Shown here in pieces: positions 33,296 to 41,584 of a stretch of 43,258 bases of DNA. The DNA lies in NCBI GenBank assembly GCA_014872815.1, contig WKFK01000007.1, forward strand, positions 1-43,258, in the 5' to 3' direction. Origin of the DNA: Paracoccaceae bacterium. Lineage in GTDB: Bacteria > Pseudomonadota > Alphaproteobacteria > Rhodobacterales > Rhodobacteraceae. The notes under the pieces were generated by a model that had not been told where the DNA came from, did no database searches, and saw only the letters and a list, made by a program, of their open reading frames with translations. Positions within the stretch are counted from its first letter, which is position 1; each line of letters starts with the position of its first letter. The position numbers and the translations under genes are program-made.

Positions 33296-34546
33296 TTAGC
33301 GTTCCTCGTTGGAGTGAATTGCTGCGCTAAGAATGTCGCCGAGAGACAACTCCGGGCCACTTTCCAGCTCCTCCTGAACCGATTCTACCTGTTCAATGGC
33401 ACTTGAAATAAGGCTAGAAGCCCCTTGCAGTATTGCGTTGGTTCTTTTTTTTGCGCGGTTAAACTCCGAGGTCGCACGTGGAGAATCCAATACGGCTTGG
33501 GACATGGAATGGAAGCCGTCTAAACTGATTTGCATCCCTGACTTTAGTTCTTCGAACTGTTGAAAAATTGTCGCTCGTTCTTCTTCAGTACCGATGTTGT
33601 CTTGAGACAAAATGATGAGGAGTTCTCTCGAAAGCTGTAACCCATTAAAAAGGTTGCTTTGAAAACTCGGGAGAATCGACGACGACGTCGTCACAAATCG
33701 CTCCATTGCATGGCTTGCGGCTTTTAGAGTTCTCTTTGCTTGTTCTTGGCTTGCTGGAGTTGTCCCCTCCAGCGATCGGGTTTGCTGCACAAGCTCGTCG
33801 CTTAACTTCGTGACAGAGGAGACCAGCCTGTCCATATTCTCTGTCGCTGCGGCCATTGCTGAAGCTATCTCATCCGATAACTCGACAAACCCAAGTTCGT
33901 CATCGTCATCCAGTTGGTTTAGGAAACGCAATGGGTCATCTGGTTCTGTGACGTCGTCAATTTCGACAATTGGTTGTGATTTCTTTGGTGTGTGATTGCT
34001 GGGTTGGCTCTGTAGCTTATCCGATATGCGGCCAAGGATTTTTGCCAAGTGGCTGGTCACGTGAGTTCGAAAATCGTCAGTGTTGTTATAGTTACAATAC
34101 AACCCCTTGCTTGAGATGCTTTCTTTGAAATCTAACACCTTCTGCAGTTCGGAAGGGACAATTTCTCGTCCAGAGTGACCTGGGTTTTGAAAGTAAAACA
34201 TAAGTTCGATAGAGTTCGGGTCGGATGCTTTCCGAGAATATGCTTTTTCAAATTCATGTTGCGTACCCGAAGCTGCACTCTTTGTTGGTGTTCCAAACCT
34301 AGTACTCATTATTCCAAGGAAAATATCGTACTGATCTCCAATATCTTCATCGATAATCTCCTGGGGAGATCGGCCTAATACAGGCACAACATCATTCTCC
34401 CATTTTAGCGGTCGCAAGCGAAGTCCTAGGTTGCGACCGATCATTTGATTGATTTCTTCAATAACGCTTTCTACTATTTTTCGCTCTTCATTTACGTCGC
34501 TTGGCGATGAAATGAATACAGAGACCTCGTGAATAGTTGTAGGCAA
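33296..34546 (-). CDS. DUF4062 domain protein
   Basis: A 416-residue protein. The N-terminal 110 residues are a DUF4062 domain (VSVFISSPSDVNEERKIVESVI, then PLKWENDVVPVLGRSPQ and YDIFLGIMSTRFGTPT...SGTQHEFEKA). DUF4062 is often the N-terminal module of STAND NTPases or other signalling and defence proteins, but here no NTPase follows. Residues about 180-215 are a polar linker rich in Asp, and 225-400 is a long helical region. GC is low (23 of 60 bases at 34201-34260, against 39 of 60 at 31861-31920 in lepA), a sign of transfer. The start is a TTG with no good ribosome-binding site; no other start fits the domain. Function unknown. Confidence 0.85.
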   Translation of the reverse strand: MPTTIHEVSVFISSPSDVNEERKIVESVIEEINQMIGRNLGLRLRPLKWENDVVPVLGRSPQEIIDEDIGDQYDIFLGIMSTRFGTPTKSAASGTQHEFEKAYSRKASDPNSIELMFYFQNPGHSGREIVPSELQKVLDFKESISSKGLYCNYNNTDDFRTHVTSHLAKILGRISDKLQSQPSNHTPKKSQPIVEIDDVTEPDDPLRFLNQLDDDDELGFVELSDEIASAMAAATENMDRLVSSVTKLSDELVQQTRSLEGTTPASQEQAKRTLKAASHAMERFVTTSSSILPSFQSNLFNGLQLSRELLIILSQDNIGTEEERATIFQQFEELKSGMQISLDGFHSMSQAVLDSPRATSEFNRAKKRTNAILQGASSLISSAIEQVESVQEELESGPELSLGDILSAAIHSNEER

Positions 34547-34833
34547 TGTCGTAAAACTCTCTTTTTTGTGGGGAGGGTGCCAGCAACTTCAATCTTACGT
34601 TGATTGCTTCGGTTTTCAAGCCCACAGAACTATCGGTTACGCAACCGCAGCCCGCATAAATATCCATCCTTCCCCAAATCCCCCACATCTTTCACCTTTC
34701 CCAACCCGTCCCCAGCTTATCCACAGGAAATCCCCAAGCTTCCCCAATAGCTTACCCCCAGCGACCTTCATAAAACTGTCACTTTTTTCTTGCCCGACTC
34801 GGCTCTCCTGACCCACCATCAAGTCAACGCAAG
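34547..34833. other. Non-coding left part of the 953-base gap, with CCCC-rich tract
   Basis: Nothing gene-like is visible. The plus strand from about 34665 to 34770 is C-rich, with repeated TCCCCAA and CCCCAG blocks, and has one consensus DnaA box. It may hold the promoter of the leftward DUF4062 gene. Confidence 0.4.
34717..34725 (+). promoter_or_regulatory. Single consensus DnaA box
   Basis: TTATCCACA matches the DnaA-box consensus exactly and is followed by G, within a run of TCCCCAA/CCCCAG blocks. A single box is not enough for an origin; it may be a DnaA-titrating or regulatory site, or chance. Confidence 0.4.
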
Positions 34834-35415
34834 GGATCGCAAGATCCGGCGCGGGACGCTGAGGTCTTCCGGAGTTGGGCATATGCCCGCCAGTGGCCGG
34901 AGCGGGGAGGGACCGGCCTGCCGGAACAGACCTCGCAAGGCGCGTTAGATGCTTCGTTTGAGGCCACCACAACGCGTCGTCCACGCTGGACCATTCGACG
35001 GATCGCTGGCCGAAATGCCTGTGAGATCAGGCCGCCCTCATCCTACGGCGGCGGGGTCTTAGGGCAGGAAGGCGGCACAGGCCTGAGCGGTGGCCGATGG
35101 GAAGAAGGGACAACACCACGCGGACGGATCGCACAACCCAGTGCGCCTCACCTGCAAGGTGCTTTGAACATCGGTTTGGGGGGAGGTGATTGTCCTCTTG
35201 CCAGAAGCGGGCTCCTTTGGGGCGGCGTTTGTGGCGATAGGTCAAGCAGATCCCGCTGCACTGGCCCGGCTGGGCTTGCCCCATCTATGGGGCGGGTTGG
35301 GACTGGCCCCTTTGGGGGCTGGCCTGTGGTCTCGCTAAGAGGCCGCGCAAAAGGGACAGCGCGAGATGAATGCGCGTGACGGGTGGGGCAACCTGCCTTT
35401 AGGGCCATTCAAAAC
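34834..35415 (+). ncRNA. Candidate structured RNA region
   Basis: This GC-rich, gene-free stretch is dense in short perfect hairpins. In order: GGATC-GCAA-GATCC with a GNRA loop at 34834; GAGGTCT/AGACCTC (34861 with 34929) enclosing GGGCAT/ATGCCC and GGCCGG/CCGGCC; CGCGTT/AACGCG; CGTCG-TCCA/TGGA-CGACG; GCCT/AGGC; GCCGCC/GGCGGC; CACCT/AGGTG; GCCCC/GGGGC; GGCCT/AGGCC. A terminator-like inverted repeat follows at 35416. I matched it to no known RNA: the conserved cores of RNase P RNA, tmRNA and SRP RNA are missing. The strand is a guess. Confidence 0.3.
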
Positions 35416-35480
35416 GAAGGCGTCAGGTCGTGGGCATGGGTCGTGTTTTGATCCGCTGCCGTCCATCACCTGACGCCTTC
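35416..35480. terminator. Long inverted repeat, probable bidirectional terminator
   Basis: GAAGGCGTCAGGT (35416-35428) is the exact reverse complement of ACCTGACGCCTTC (35468-35480), a 13-bp stem around a 39-base loop. TTTCTTTT follows on the plus strand and GTTTTG on the minus strand, so it can end both the candidate RNA and the small Gly-rich gene. Confidence 0.65.
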
Positions 35481-35499
35481 TTTCTTTTGGGGTTACGGC

Positions 35500-35604
35500 T
35501 TACTTGCTCTTACCGCCACCCGGTGTGCCATTGGAGCGGCCACCACCGGAGGGGTTACCTGTCTGAGAGGGCCATCCACCGCCGTTGCCTTGTCCTTTTC
35601 CCAT
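35500..35604 (-). CDS. 34-residue Gly/Ser-rich small protein
   Basis: A short frame with AAGGAA eight bases before its ATG. The product starts MGKGQGNGGGWPSQTGNPSG, is rich in Gly, Asn, Ser and Pro, has a single Trp and ends in Lys-Ser-Lys. It has no hydrophobic segment or signal, so it should be soluble and disordered. Small proteins of this WPS-TGNPSGGGR type exist in alphaproteobacteria, from memory and unchecked. The inverted repeat just downstream can serve as its terminator. Function unknown. Confidence 0.65.
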   Translation of the reverse strand: MGKGQGNGGGWPSQTGNPSGGGRSNGTPGGGKSK

Positions 35605-35821
35605 AGCAAATTCCTTTCTAGAATAATGTGCTGCCGTCTTGGTGACGGTAAAAAAGAGGTGGGGTGGGATATGCTGATTTCAATCTAGAGGTGACTAATT
35701 CTGTGGAAACACACTGTTTGCGAATATCACAGCGTTCTGTTCTTGAAATATAATTGTCCCCTCTTAACAGCGCGCGTCGCTGTGCCTACCCTCATGGCAG
35801 ACACATCAGAGGAGTGCCCCC

Positions 35822-36214
35822 ATGCCAACCACCGCCGCCGACCTGTTGCAAGCCGCCCATGCGGTTGTCCCGAAAATCTCCGCTTCTGACGCGCAGGCCA
35901 AAGTCGCTGCCGGCGCGCTGCTCTTGGATGTGCGCGATGCGCCCGAGCTCGCCGCCAATGGCCGCGCCGAAGGCAGCCACCACATCCCGCGCGGCATGCT
36001 CGAGTTCCGCGCCGATCCTGCCACGCCGTTTCATGACCCGGAATTGCAATTCGACCGTCCGGTGATTTTGCACTGCGCCTCCGGTGGCCGCGCTGCGCTC
36101 GCAGGCAAGCTGCTCAAGGACATGGGCTATGCCGAGGTCCATAATCTCGGTGGCTTTAAAGACTGGGTCGAAGGCGGCGGTGCGGTGATCGAGCCAGTGG
36201 ACCCCGGCATGTAG
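35822..36214 (+). CDS. Rhodanese-like sulfurtransferase
   Basis: A 130-residue single-domain rhodanese. Seen: LLLDVRDAPELAANGRAEGSHHIPRGMLEF, and the active-site loop CASGGR with Cys85, six residues as in sulfur-transferring members, then ALAGKLLKDMGYAEVHNLGGFKDW. It transfers sulfane sulfur to a thiol acceptor such as thioredoxin or cyanide. GAGGAG precedes the ATG by about eight bases; a TATAAT at 35749-35754 could be part of its promoter. A hairpin follows it, separating it from the ACP gene. Confidence 0.93.
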   Translation: MPTTAADLLQAAHAVVPKISASDAQAKVAAGALLLDVRDAPELAANGRAEGSHHIPRGMLEFRADPATPFHDPELQFDRPVILHCASGGRAALAGKLLKDMGYAEVHNLGGFKDWVEGGGAVIEPVDPGM

Positions 36215-36216
36215 GC

Positions 36217-36235
36217 TGACGTGAACGTCAATTTT
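36217..36235 (+). terminator. Rhodanese gene terminator
   Basis: TGACG/CGTCA 5-bp stem (6 with the flanking T-A) and 4-base loop followed by ATTTTC, directly after the stop codon. Confidence 0.55.
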
Positions 36236-36326
36236 CGCACCGTCGCGATACCGACGGGATACCGACGTGAATTTTGGCGCAAACTTCGATCTGGAATTTC
36301 TCGTTTGAACCGCTAAACTTAACGGG

Positions 36327-36353
36327 CCCGTCCGGTTTTGGGGCGGGTCTTTT
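36327..36353 (+). terminator. Hairpin with T run ahead of the ACP gene
   Basis: CCCGTCC pairs with GGGCGGG (one G-T pair) across a 7-base loop, followed by TCTTTT. It lies 33 bases before the ACP start, so it is either a second terminator for upstream transcription or an attenuator in the ACP leader. Confidence 0.5.
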
Positions 36354-36385
36354 GCCCAAAGATTTTAGAGACTGGAAGAACACCT

Positions 36386-36655
36386 ATGAGCACCAATCGC
36401 GAGACGCTGACCAAAGAATTGTTGGAACTGGTCGCGCAGGAAGGCATGGTGGAACCCTCTGAAATCACACCAGAAAGACCGCTTGAGGAACTGGACATTC
36501 AGTCCGCGGACTTTGTGATGATCCTCATGGCGATTGAAGAAAAATACGGCGCTTATGTCTCTGTGGATAACGAGTTGACCGACGTTGTGACGGTGCAGGA
36601 TCTGCTAAACCTCGCGATCTCCAAAATCGAAGCGCATCAGGCCGCAGAGGCGTGA
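36386..36655 (+). CDS. Acyl carrier protein
   Basis: An 89-residue ACP-like protein. The modification site is Ser40 in ELDIQSADFVMILMAIEEKYG, where the usual Asp-Ser-Leu is replaced by Gln-Ser-Ala, so this is a divergent, specialised ACP and not AcpP of the main fatty-acid pathway. A short helical, acidic composition fits the fold. GGAAG precedes the ATG. The stop overlaps the ketoacyl-synthase GTG, indicating coupled expression of carrier and synthase. Confidence 0.88.
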   Translation: MSTNRETLTKELLELVAQEGMVEPSEITPERPLEELDIQSADFVMILMAIEEKYGAYVSVDNELTDVVTVQDLLNLAISKIEAHQAAEA

Positions 36656-37866
36656 GGCGCGTCGTCGTCACCGGCCTAGGCGCCGTCTCAGCCTGCGGAC
36701 TAGGCGCCGATGTTTTGGTCGATGCGACACAGGCCGGAGCCACCAGTGTAAAGCCCATCCATTTTGACGATCTAGACGCCCAGAGAGTGAAAACCGCCGC
36801 GCGTCTGTCAGCGGCGGATCTTGCAGAGGTTTTGGGGGAGAAACCGCATAGGATGCGCGAGCCAGTCGCTGAATATGCGCTGACGGCGGCGCGGGAGGCT
36901 GTAGCTCAAGCCGGCCTGGCCGAAGAGGATTTTGGTGACAGTTGTGGCGTGTCTATAGGGTCCGGTTTTGGCGGTGGGCAAACGCTCAACACCAACTATT
37001 TGAAGTTGGGCCGCGAAGGCTCCATGCGGCTCGACCCGATGTCGGTGCCCAAGATCATGAACAACGCTGCAGCGAGCTGGGTGTCCATGGAGTTTGGCGC
37101 AACCGGCCCGGCGTTGTGCCTTGCGACTGCCTGTTCTTCAGGCAGCCAATCCATCGGCATGGGCTATCACATGATCGCCTCCGGTCAGGTGGATCGTTGC
37201 CTGGCTGGTGGCGCGGAGGCCTGTCTGGAAAGTGGCGTGTTTCGGGTGTGGGAGCTACTGCGGGTGATGACCGCAGAGCAAAACCGCCCGTTCAGCAAAG
37301 ACCGCAACGGGATGATCCTTGGAGAAGGCGCTGGAGTTTTGGTGCTGGAAAGCCTGGAAAGTGCTGAGGCGCGTGGGGCGACCATCCTGTGTGAACTGGT
37401 GGGATTTGGCACCAACTCCGACGCGGGCGATCTCTTGCGCCCCGATCCCAACCGCGCCGCCGCCTGTATGCGTATGGCGCTCAAATCCGCCAATCTGACG
37501 CCTATCGACATCGGTTATGTGAACGCCCATGGCACCGGCACGGTGGCCAATGACGTGAACGAGGTGAGTGCCCTGCGCGACGTATTTGGCGCGGAGCTGG
37601 CCGGGCTTGATGTCTCCTCTACCAAGCCAATTCACGGACATGCTCTTGGCGCAGCAGGCGCTTTGGAAATGATCGTTGCCATCGGTTCTTTGCAACGCCA
37701 ATCGGTGCCGCCAACGATCAATTTCACTGAGGTCGATCCTAAGATCCGCCTTAATCCGGTTGCCAATGTGGCCAAGCCCAAGCCGCTTGAGGCTGTCATG
37801 TCCAACTCACTGGCGTTTGGGGGCATCAATGCAACTTTGATCGCCAAGGTCTATGTGCCAAGCTGA
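36652..37866 (+). CDS. Beta-ketoacyl-ACP synthase, FabF type
   Basis: A 404-residue condensing enzyme. The Cys-His-His triad is present: Cys161 in ATACSSGSQS, His293 in NAHGTGT and His330 in STKPIHGHALGAAGALE, with Lys325. It starts RRVVVTGLGAVSACG like FabF. It would condense an acyl chain with malonyl units on the adjacent carrier protein. The GTG start overlaps the ACP stop codon, and the next gene starts inside its last five codons. A housekeeping role is less likely given the dedicated divergent ACP. Confidence 0.93.
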   Translation: MRRVVVTGLGAVSACGLGADVLVDATQAGATSVKPIHFDDLDAQRVKTAARLSAADLAEVLGEKPHRMREPVAEYALTAAREAVAQAGLAEEDFGDSCGVSIGSGFGGGQTLNTNYLKLGREGSMRLDPMSVPKIMNNAAASWVSMEFGATGPALCLATACSSGSQSIGMGYHMIASGQVDRCLAGGAEACLESGVFRVWELLRVMTAEQNRPFSKDRNGMILGEGAGVLVLESLESAEARGATILCELVGFGTNSDAGDLLRPDPNRAAACMRMALKSANLTPIDIGYVNAHGTGTVANDVNEVSALRDVFGAELAGLDVSSTKPIHGHALGAAGALEMIVAIGSLQRQSVPPTINFTEVDPKIRLNPVANVAKPKPLEAVMSNSLAFGGINATLIAKVYVPS

Positions 37867-38632
37867 GGTGGGATCACAGTTGCGGCAGTTAGAAAACGGT
37901 GTCTCCGAGAACGACAGCTTAGCTTTGTCTGAATTAGCCGCTGAGCTTTTGCAGCTTCCGTGCAGAGGTCAAAGGCTGACAACCCGTGCCGCCTTTTTGC
38001 TTGGAGATTCCGCTCTTGCCGAGGTGCGGTGCAACCTCACCGTACCGGACGGCACATTTGCCGTGCAGGAATCTCAACGGATCACTGGGATTGAGGATCA
38101 CGCCGTGGCAACAGGTGCAAACGTTGCGGTGTCCTGTCAAAATGACGCCTCTGCCGCGCGGCTGAACTTTCAGGTCAAGGACACGGAGGCCACCCTCGAA
38201 ACCCGCGTTCGCTTTCTGACCTCAGACGCAATCCGTGTCCTGATCGCGCCCAAGTTTCAACCCAGAATGCTGGGGCAGGGTGCGCAATCGATCCCAACGT
38301 TGTCGCTTACTACACCCCACATTGCGCGCTACACCACATTGGCACACGACTCAAATCCGCTGCACGTAGACAAAGCCGCCGCACAAGCGGCCGGTTTCCG
38401 CGATCTGATCGCGCCGGGCATGTTGCTGTGCGCTTTGGCGGAGATGGCTGTCGTGCACGGCAATCCCCAAGCCAAAATCCATGACCTCCGCGCCCGGTTT
38501 CTGTCGCCTGCACTGGTCAATACCTCGGTTCAGGTGGTCGTTTCGCAAACATCAACAACAAAATCGCGCGTGTTTGTGGTCAGCGACGCCCATGACATCC
38601 TCGCGATCGTGGACATCTTCACCGACGCTTAG
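37853..38632 (+). CDS. MaoC-like hydratase/dehydratase, third gene of ACP-KAS module
   Basis: A 259-residue protein whose C-terminal half is a MaoC/R-hydratase hotdog: ARYTTLAHDSNPLHVDKAAAQAAGFRDLIAPGMLL holds the hydratase-2 Asp166 and His171 with Asn168. The N-terminal half (about 30-130) looks like a second, degenerate hotdog without active-site residues, the double-hotdog plan. It would dehydrate 3-hydroxyacyl or hydrate enoyl intermediates. The start is an ATG within the synthase gene (14-base overlap); a GTG at 37868 is an alternative. No ketoreductase or enoyl reductase is nearby. Confidence 0.85.
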   Translation: MCQAEVGSQLRQLENGVSENDSLALSELAAELLQLPCRGQRLTTRAAFLLGDSALAEVRCNLTVPDGTFAVQESQRITGIEDHAVATGANVAVSCQNDASAARLNFQVKDTEATLETRVRFLTSDAIRVLIAPKFQPRMLGQGAQSIPTLSLTTPHIARYTTLAHDSNPLHVDKAAAQAAGFRDLIAPGMLLCALAEMAVVHGNPQAKIHDLRARFLSPALVNTSVQVVVSQTSTTKSRVFVVSDAHDILAIVDIFTDA

Positions 38633-38635
38633 CCC

Positions 38636-39019
38636 TCACTGACACGCGTAATAGGCCCAGATCATCACCAGATAGGTCAACTGGTGCAGCGCCTGATCGG
38701 TGCCCATGGCGTACCAGTAAAGCGGCTGTTCCGGGGTCAGGTTCCGGTTCACCGAATAGCGCGCTTTGGCCCAATCAATGTGGAAATGCACAATGAACTC
38801 CACCAGAACCATCCAGAAAATCAGCATTGGGCTGGCGCCAAACACGGCCAGAACGATAATCGAGAACACGGCGTGAATGCCCGCGTGCTGCGCGCGCCCC
38901 ATGTGCCAGTATTTCTCGCGGCCCATAATCATCTTGGCGTTTTGCAGAAAAAAATCCGCTACCAAATGTTTGATCTGAAGTGCCGCGACCAGTAACAACA
39001 CTGTCGTGATCTGGTCCAT
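38636..39019 (-). CDS. DUF3307 family membrane protein
   Basis: A 127-residue protein with about three to four membrane helices. It has the family hallmarks HLVADFFLQNAKMI, GRAQHAGIHAVFS and FHIDWAKARYS with conserved His/Asp residues within or beside helices. Biochemical function is unknown. GCGAGG lies a few bases before the ATG. It is convergent with the MaoC gene, three bases between stops. Confidence 0.85.
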   Translation of the reverse strand: MDQITTVLLLVAALQIKHLVADFFLQNAKMIMGREKYWHMGRAQHAGIHAVFSIIVLAVFGASPMLIFWMVLVEFIVHFHIDWAKARYSVNRNLTPEQPLYWYAMGTDQALHQLTYLVMIWAYYACQ

Positions 39020-39136
39020 AGACCTCGCCCCATACTAAGTTCTGAAATTGAGACTAGCGCCAGAATCAAGGAACAGCAAACCTCTGTTTTCTCATACGGC
39101 TTTGACAGTCCTGCTTCGTTGTCGGTACCTTCGGTA

Positions 39137-41584
39137 TTAAGAAGCTTCGCGGTGCTCCAATTGGGAAGAAAGAGCCTGCAGCAGATCGTTCTTGTTGATT
39201 GGCTTGGATAGAAAATAATCCATGCCGGCCTCCAAGCACATGTCTCGATCACTATCAAAAGCGTTGGCGGTCAAGGCTACAATTGGCGGCTGGTGAATGG
39301 GCAATGAGCGGATAATACGGGTAGCTTCAACACCGTCCAGTTCAGGCATGGACATGTCCATGAGTACAACATCAGGGCTATAGACCTTGCAGGATTCGAC
39401 GGCTTGTAAGCCGTTGGAAACCTCGATCAGGTCAACATCATATTCTGCAAGAAACTTCTGAACGAGCAGCCGGTTTGTTTTGTTGTCTTCCGCCAAGAGA
39501 ATGCGGGCACCGTTGAGGTGCTCTGTGGAAAACGCCGCCTTTGAAATGATTTGGTTCAGATTGCCGGCAGGGGGCTTCGTGTCGATTGTCGCGACAAAGC
39601 ATGCGCCGTCCTCATAGTCTGTGCAGAGCGTGATGTCACCGCCCATGCGCTGTGCAAGCATTGCGGAAATGGTCAAGCCAAGTCCGGTGCCTCCGAAAGC
39701 GCGTGTGGTCGCTGCATCAGCTTGGGAGAAACGGTCAAAGATATGGTTGGCTTGATCCGCCGTTATGCCAATTCCGGTGTCACAGACCTCAATTCTTATG
39801 CCGCTTCCGGTTGTGGTGTCGCGCTCTACCACCACCCGAACGCTTCCTTCGGACGTGAATTTGACAGCATTACCGACGAGATTGACAACGATCTGACGCA
39901 AGCGTCCATCGTCAGAGCGTATCTCCTTGGGGAGATCCTCGGCGTATTCGACCGTCAGTTCAATGCCCTTTTGGTCGGCTTTGTGTCTCAACAAGGCAAC
40001 TGCGCCGTCGATGCATTGGCGTAGATTGAAGTCAATTTCGGATACTTCGAGTTTGCCACTTTCTAGGCGGGAGAGGTCCAATATGTCATTGATGATTTTG
40101 AGCAGTGATTGCCCACTGTCTCGGATGGTCTCTACACATTTTCGTTCGTCGTCACAGAGGTTGCTTTCCGAAAGGACGTCCGCCATGCCCAAGATACCGT
40201 TCATTGGGGTACGAATTTCGTGACTCATATTGGCGAGGAACTCGGACTTTGCGCGGTCAGCCTTTTCTGCGGCAAGTTTGGCTTCAGCCAGCTCAATTTC
40301 GTGGTTCTTTGCACCAGTGATATCGCGTTCGATGCCAATGTTCATGCTGACGTTGCCGTCTTCATCTTTAATGGGAAAGACATTGGTGCCGACCCAGATG
40401 TCGCGACCATCTTTCGTACGGTTGATGATCTGACTGTGAAACCTGTTGCCCAAGCGGCGCTGTTTCAGCATGTCCTCGATGGTTTCTGGGTTCGTATTAT
40501 CAGAATTCAACAGCGTGCCGACGTTTTGGCCAACCGCCTCGTCAAAGGTATAGCCGGTGATCCGCGTGAAGCCATCGTTGACCCACTGGATCTCTCCATC
40601 AGGAGCACTCAAAATAATGCTGTCGGAGGCGTGCTTCGCCACCAATGAAAGCCGTTCTAATTCCGCTTCGCGTCGCTTGAGGGTTTCGATCGCGGTGCGG
40701 CGCGTGTCCGAGAGGCGGCCAGCCGCCACAGTTGGGGCCAGAATAAGCAAGCCAATCACAAAGAAGAAAAAGCGTCGCGGCCACATGTCATCAGCAGCTA
40801 CGGCCCAACCTTCTTTGGGGCGCGCCGCCAGCTGCCACTCTCCACTTGGCAGCTGTATGTTCATTAAGATGGGGGAGTCGTCCAATACGGTTGCGTCGCC
40901 AAAAAACAGGGGGCCATCCCCACCTGTCCCATCCTTGCCCAAAAGGGCCACGTCAATTGGAAGATCTGGGTCCAGCAATCCTGCTTCTGCGTAAAGGGCA
41001 TTGGCATCGATGACTGCTGCCACCAAACCCCAAAATTCTGTTTCTTCGCCGCGCATGTCCCAAACCGGGAACCGCCCGATGAAGCCCGACCCGCCTTGAA
41101 CAAGTTCAACCGGACCGGCGAGGACCATCTCTCCCGTATCCCTAACCCGATAGGCCGCCGCGCGCTGCTCTGCGTTTTTATTGTAATCCAGGCCAAGCGC
41201 GGCTTTGTTTTTTTCGTAAGGAAAAACCCGGGTGACAACGAGGTCTGGCGCTGCGGCAATGTTTAGGAACTCTTGGTGTGTGCCCATGACTTGCTGTGCA
41301 AGACGGCTATACTCAACCTGGGACATTTCTAGGTTAGAAGAAAGGGCGGCGACCATGCCGCGCACCAGTTGGATATCTGCGCCGACATAGCCTTCGATCT
41401 GGGCGCGCAGACGACTGGTTTCGCTCACCGCTAGGGCGCGTTGTTCCTGCTTTGCAATAAAGGTCTCGTTACGCTCTACGTAAATCGCGAATGAGATTAC
41501 GCCGACAAGCGCGATCAGCGATGGCAGATAAGTGCGGCGGGCGAGTGATCGCGTCAAACTGCGCATAGTGTTCTTTATAGGCAT
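39137..41584 (-). CDS. CHASE-PAS hybrid sensor histidine kinase
   Basis: An 815-residue inner-membrane kinase. In order: membrane helix about 18-36, a periplasmic CHASE-type sensor about 50-265, second helix about 272-288, PAS about 305-425, HisKA with His455 (NMSHEIRTPMNGILGM), HATPase with NLVGNAVKFT, DTGIGI and GGTGLGL, and a C-terminal receiver with Asp743 (VVLMDMSMPELDG) and Lys794. CHASE domains bind small extracellular ligands. No separate response regulator or Hpt protein is nearby, so the output partner is encoded elsewhere. The start at 41584 is preferred because the 23 residues before it, back to 41653, look non-protein-like; neither has a good ribosome-binding site. Confidence 0.9.
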   Translation of the reverse strand: MPIKNTMRSLTRSLARRTYLPSLIALVGVISFAIYVERNETFIAKQEQRALAVSETSRLRAQIEGYVGADIQLVRGMVAALSSNLEMSQVEYSRLAQQVMGTHQEFLNIAAAPDLVVTRVFPYEKNKAALGLDYNKNAEQRAAAYRVRDTGEMVLAGPVELVQGGSGFIGRFPVWDMRGEETEFWGLVAAVIDANALYAEAGLLDPDLPIDVALLGKDGTGGDGPLFFGDATVLDDSPILMNIQLPSGEWQLAARPKEGWAVAADDMWPRRFFFFVIGLLILAPTVAAGRLSDTRRTAIETLKRREAELERLSLVAKHASDSIILSAPDGEIQWVNDGFTRITGYTFDEAVGQNVGTLLNSDNTNPETIEDMLKQRRLGNRFHSQIINRTKDGRDIWVGTNVFPIKDEDGNVSMNIGIERDITGAKNHEIELAEAKLAAEKADRAKSEFLANMSHEIRTPMNGILGMADVLSESNLCDDERKCVETIRDSGQSLLKIINDILDLSRLESGKLEVSEIDFNLRQCIDGAVALLRHKADQKGIELTVEYAEDLPKEIRSDDGRLRQIVVNLVGNAVKFTSEGSVRVVVERDTTTGSGIRIEVCDTGIGITADQANHIFDRFSQADAATTRAFGGTGLGLTISAMLAQRMGGDITLCTDYEDGACFVATIDTKPPAGNLNQIISKAAFSTEHLNGARILLAEDNKTNRLLVQKFLAEYDVDLIEVSNGLQAVESCKVYSPDVVLMDMSMPELDGVEATRIIRSLPIHQPPIVALTANAFDSDRDMCLEAGMDYFLSKPINKNDLLQALSSQLEHREAS

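Noticed and set aside
29793..34546. A two-gene antiphage defence system
   Set aside because: The DUF4062 protein has no NTPase or nuclease motif and the other protein has no recognised domain. They are separated by lepA, so there is no operon evidence.
34660..34780. Origin of replication suggested by a consensus DnaA box and C-rich repeats
   Set aside because: There is one exact box only, no cluster, no A/T-rich unwinding stretch and none of the usual origin neighbours (dnaA, parAB, gidA, hemE).
35027..35284. Leftward frame of 85 codons in the hairpin region
   Set aside because: It is Arg/Pro/Cys-rich without a ribosome-binding site or recognisable domain, as expected from chance in GC-rich non-coding DNA.
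34834..35415. RNase P RNA, tmRNA or SRP RNA in the hairpin-dense region
   Set aside because: I looked for the conserved GAAAGTCCGG core, a T-loop with GGTTCGA and the SRP tetraloop region on both strands and found none.
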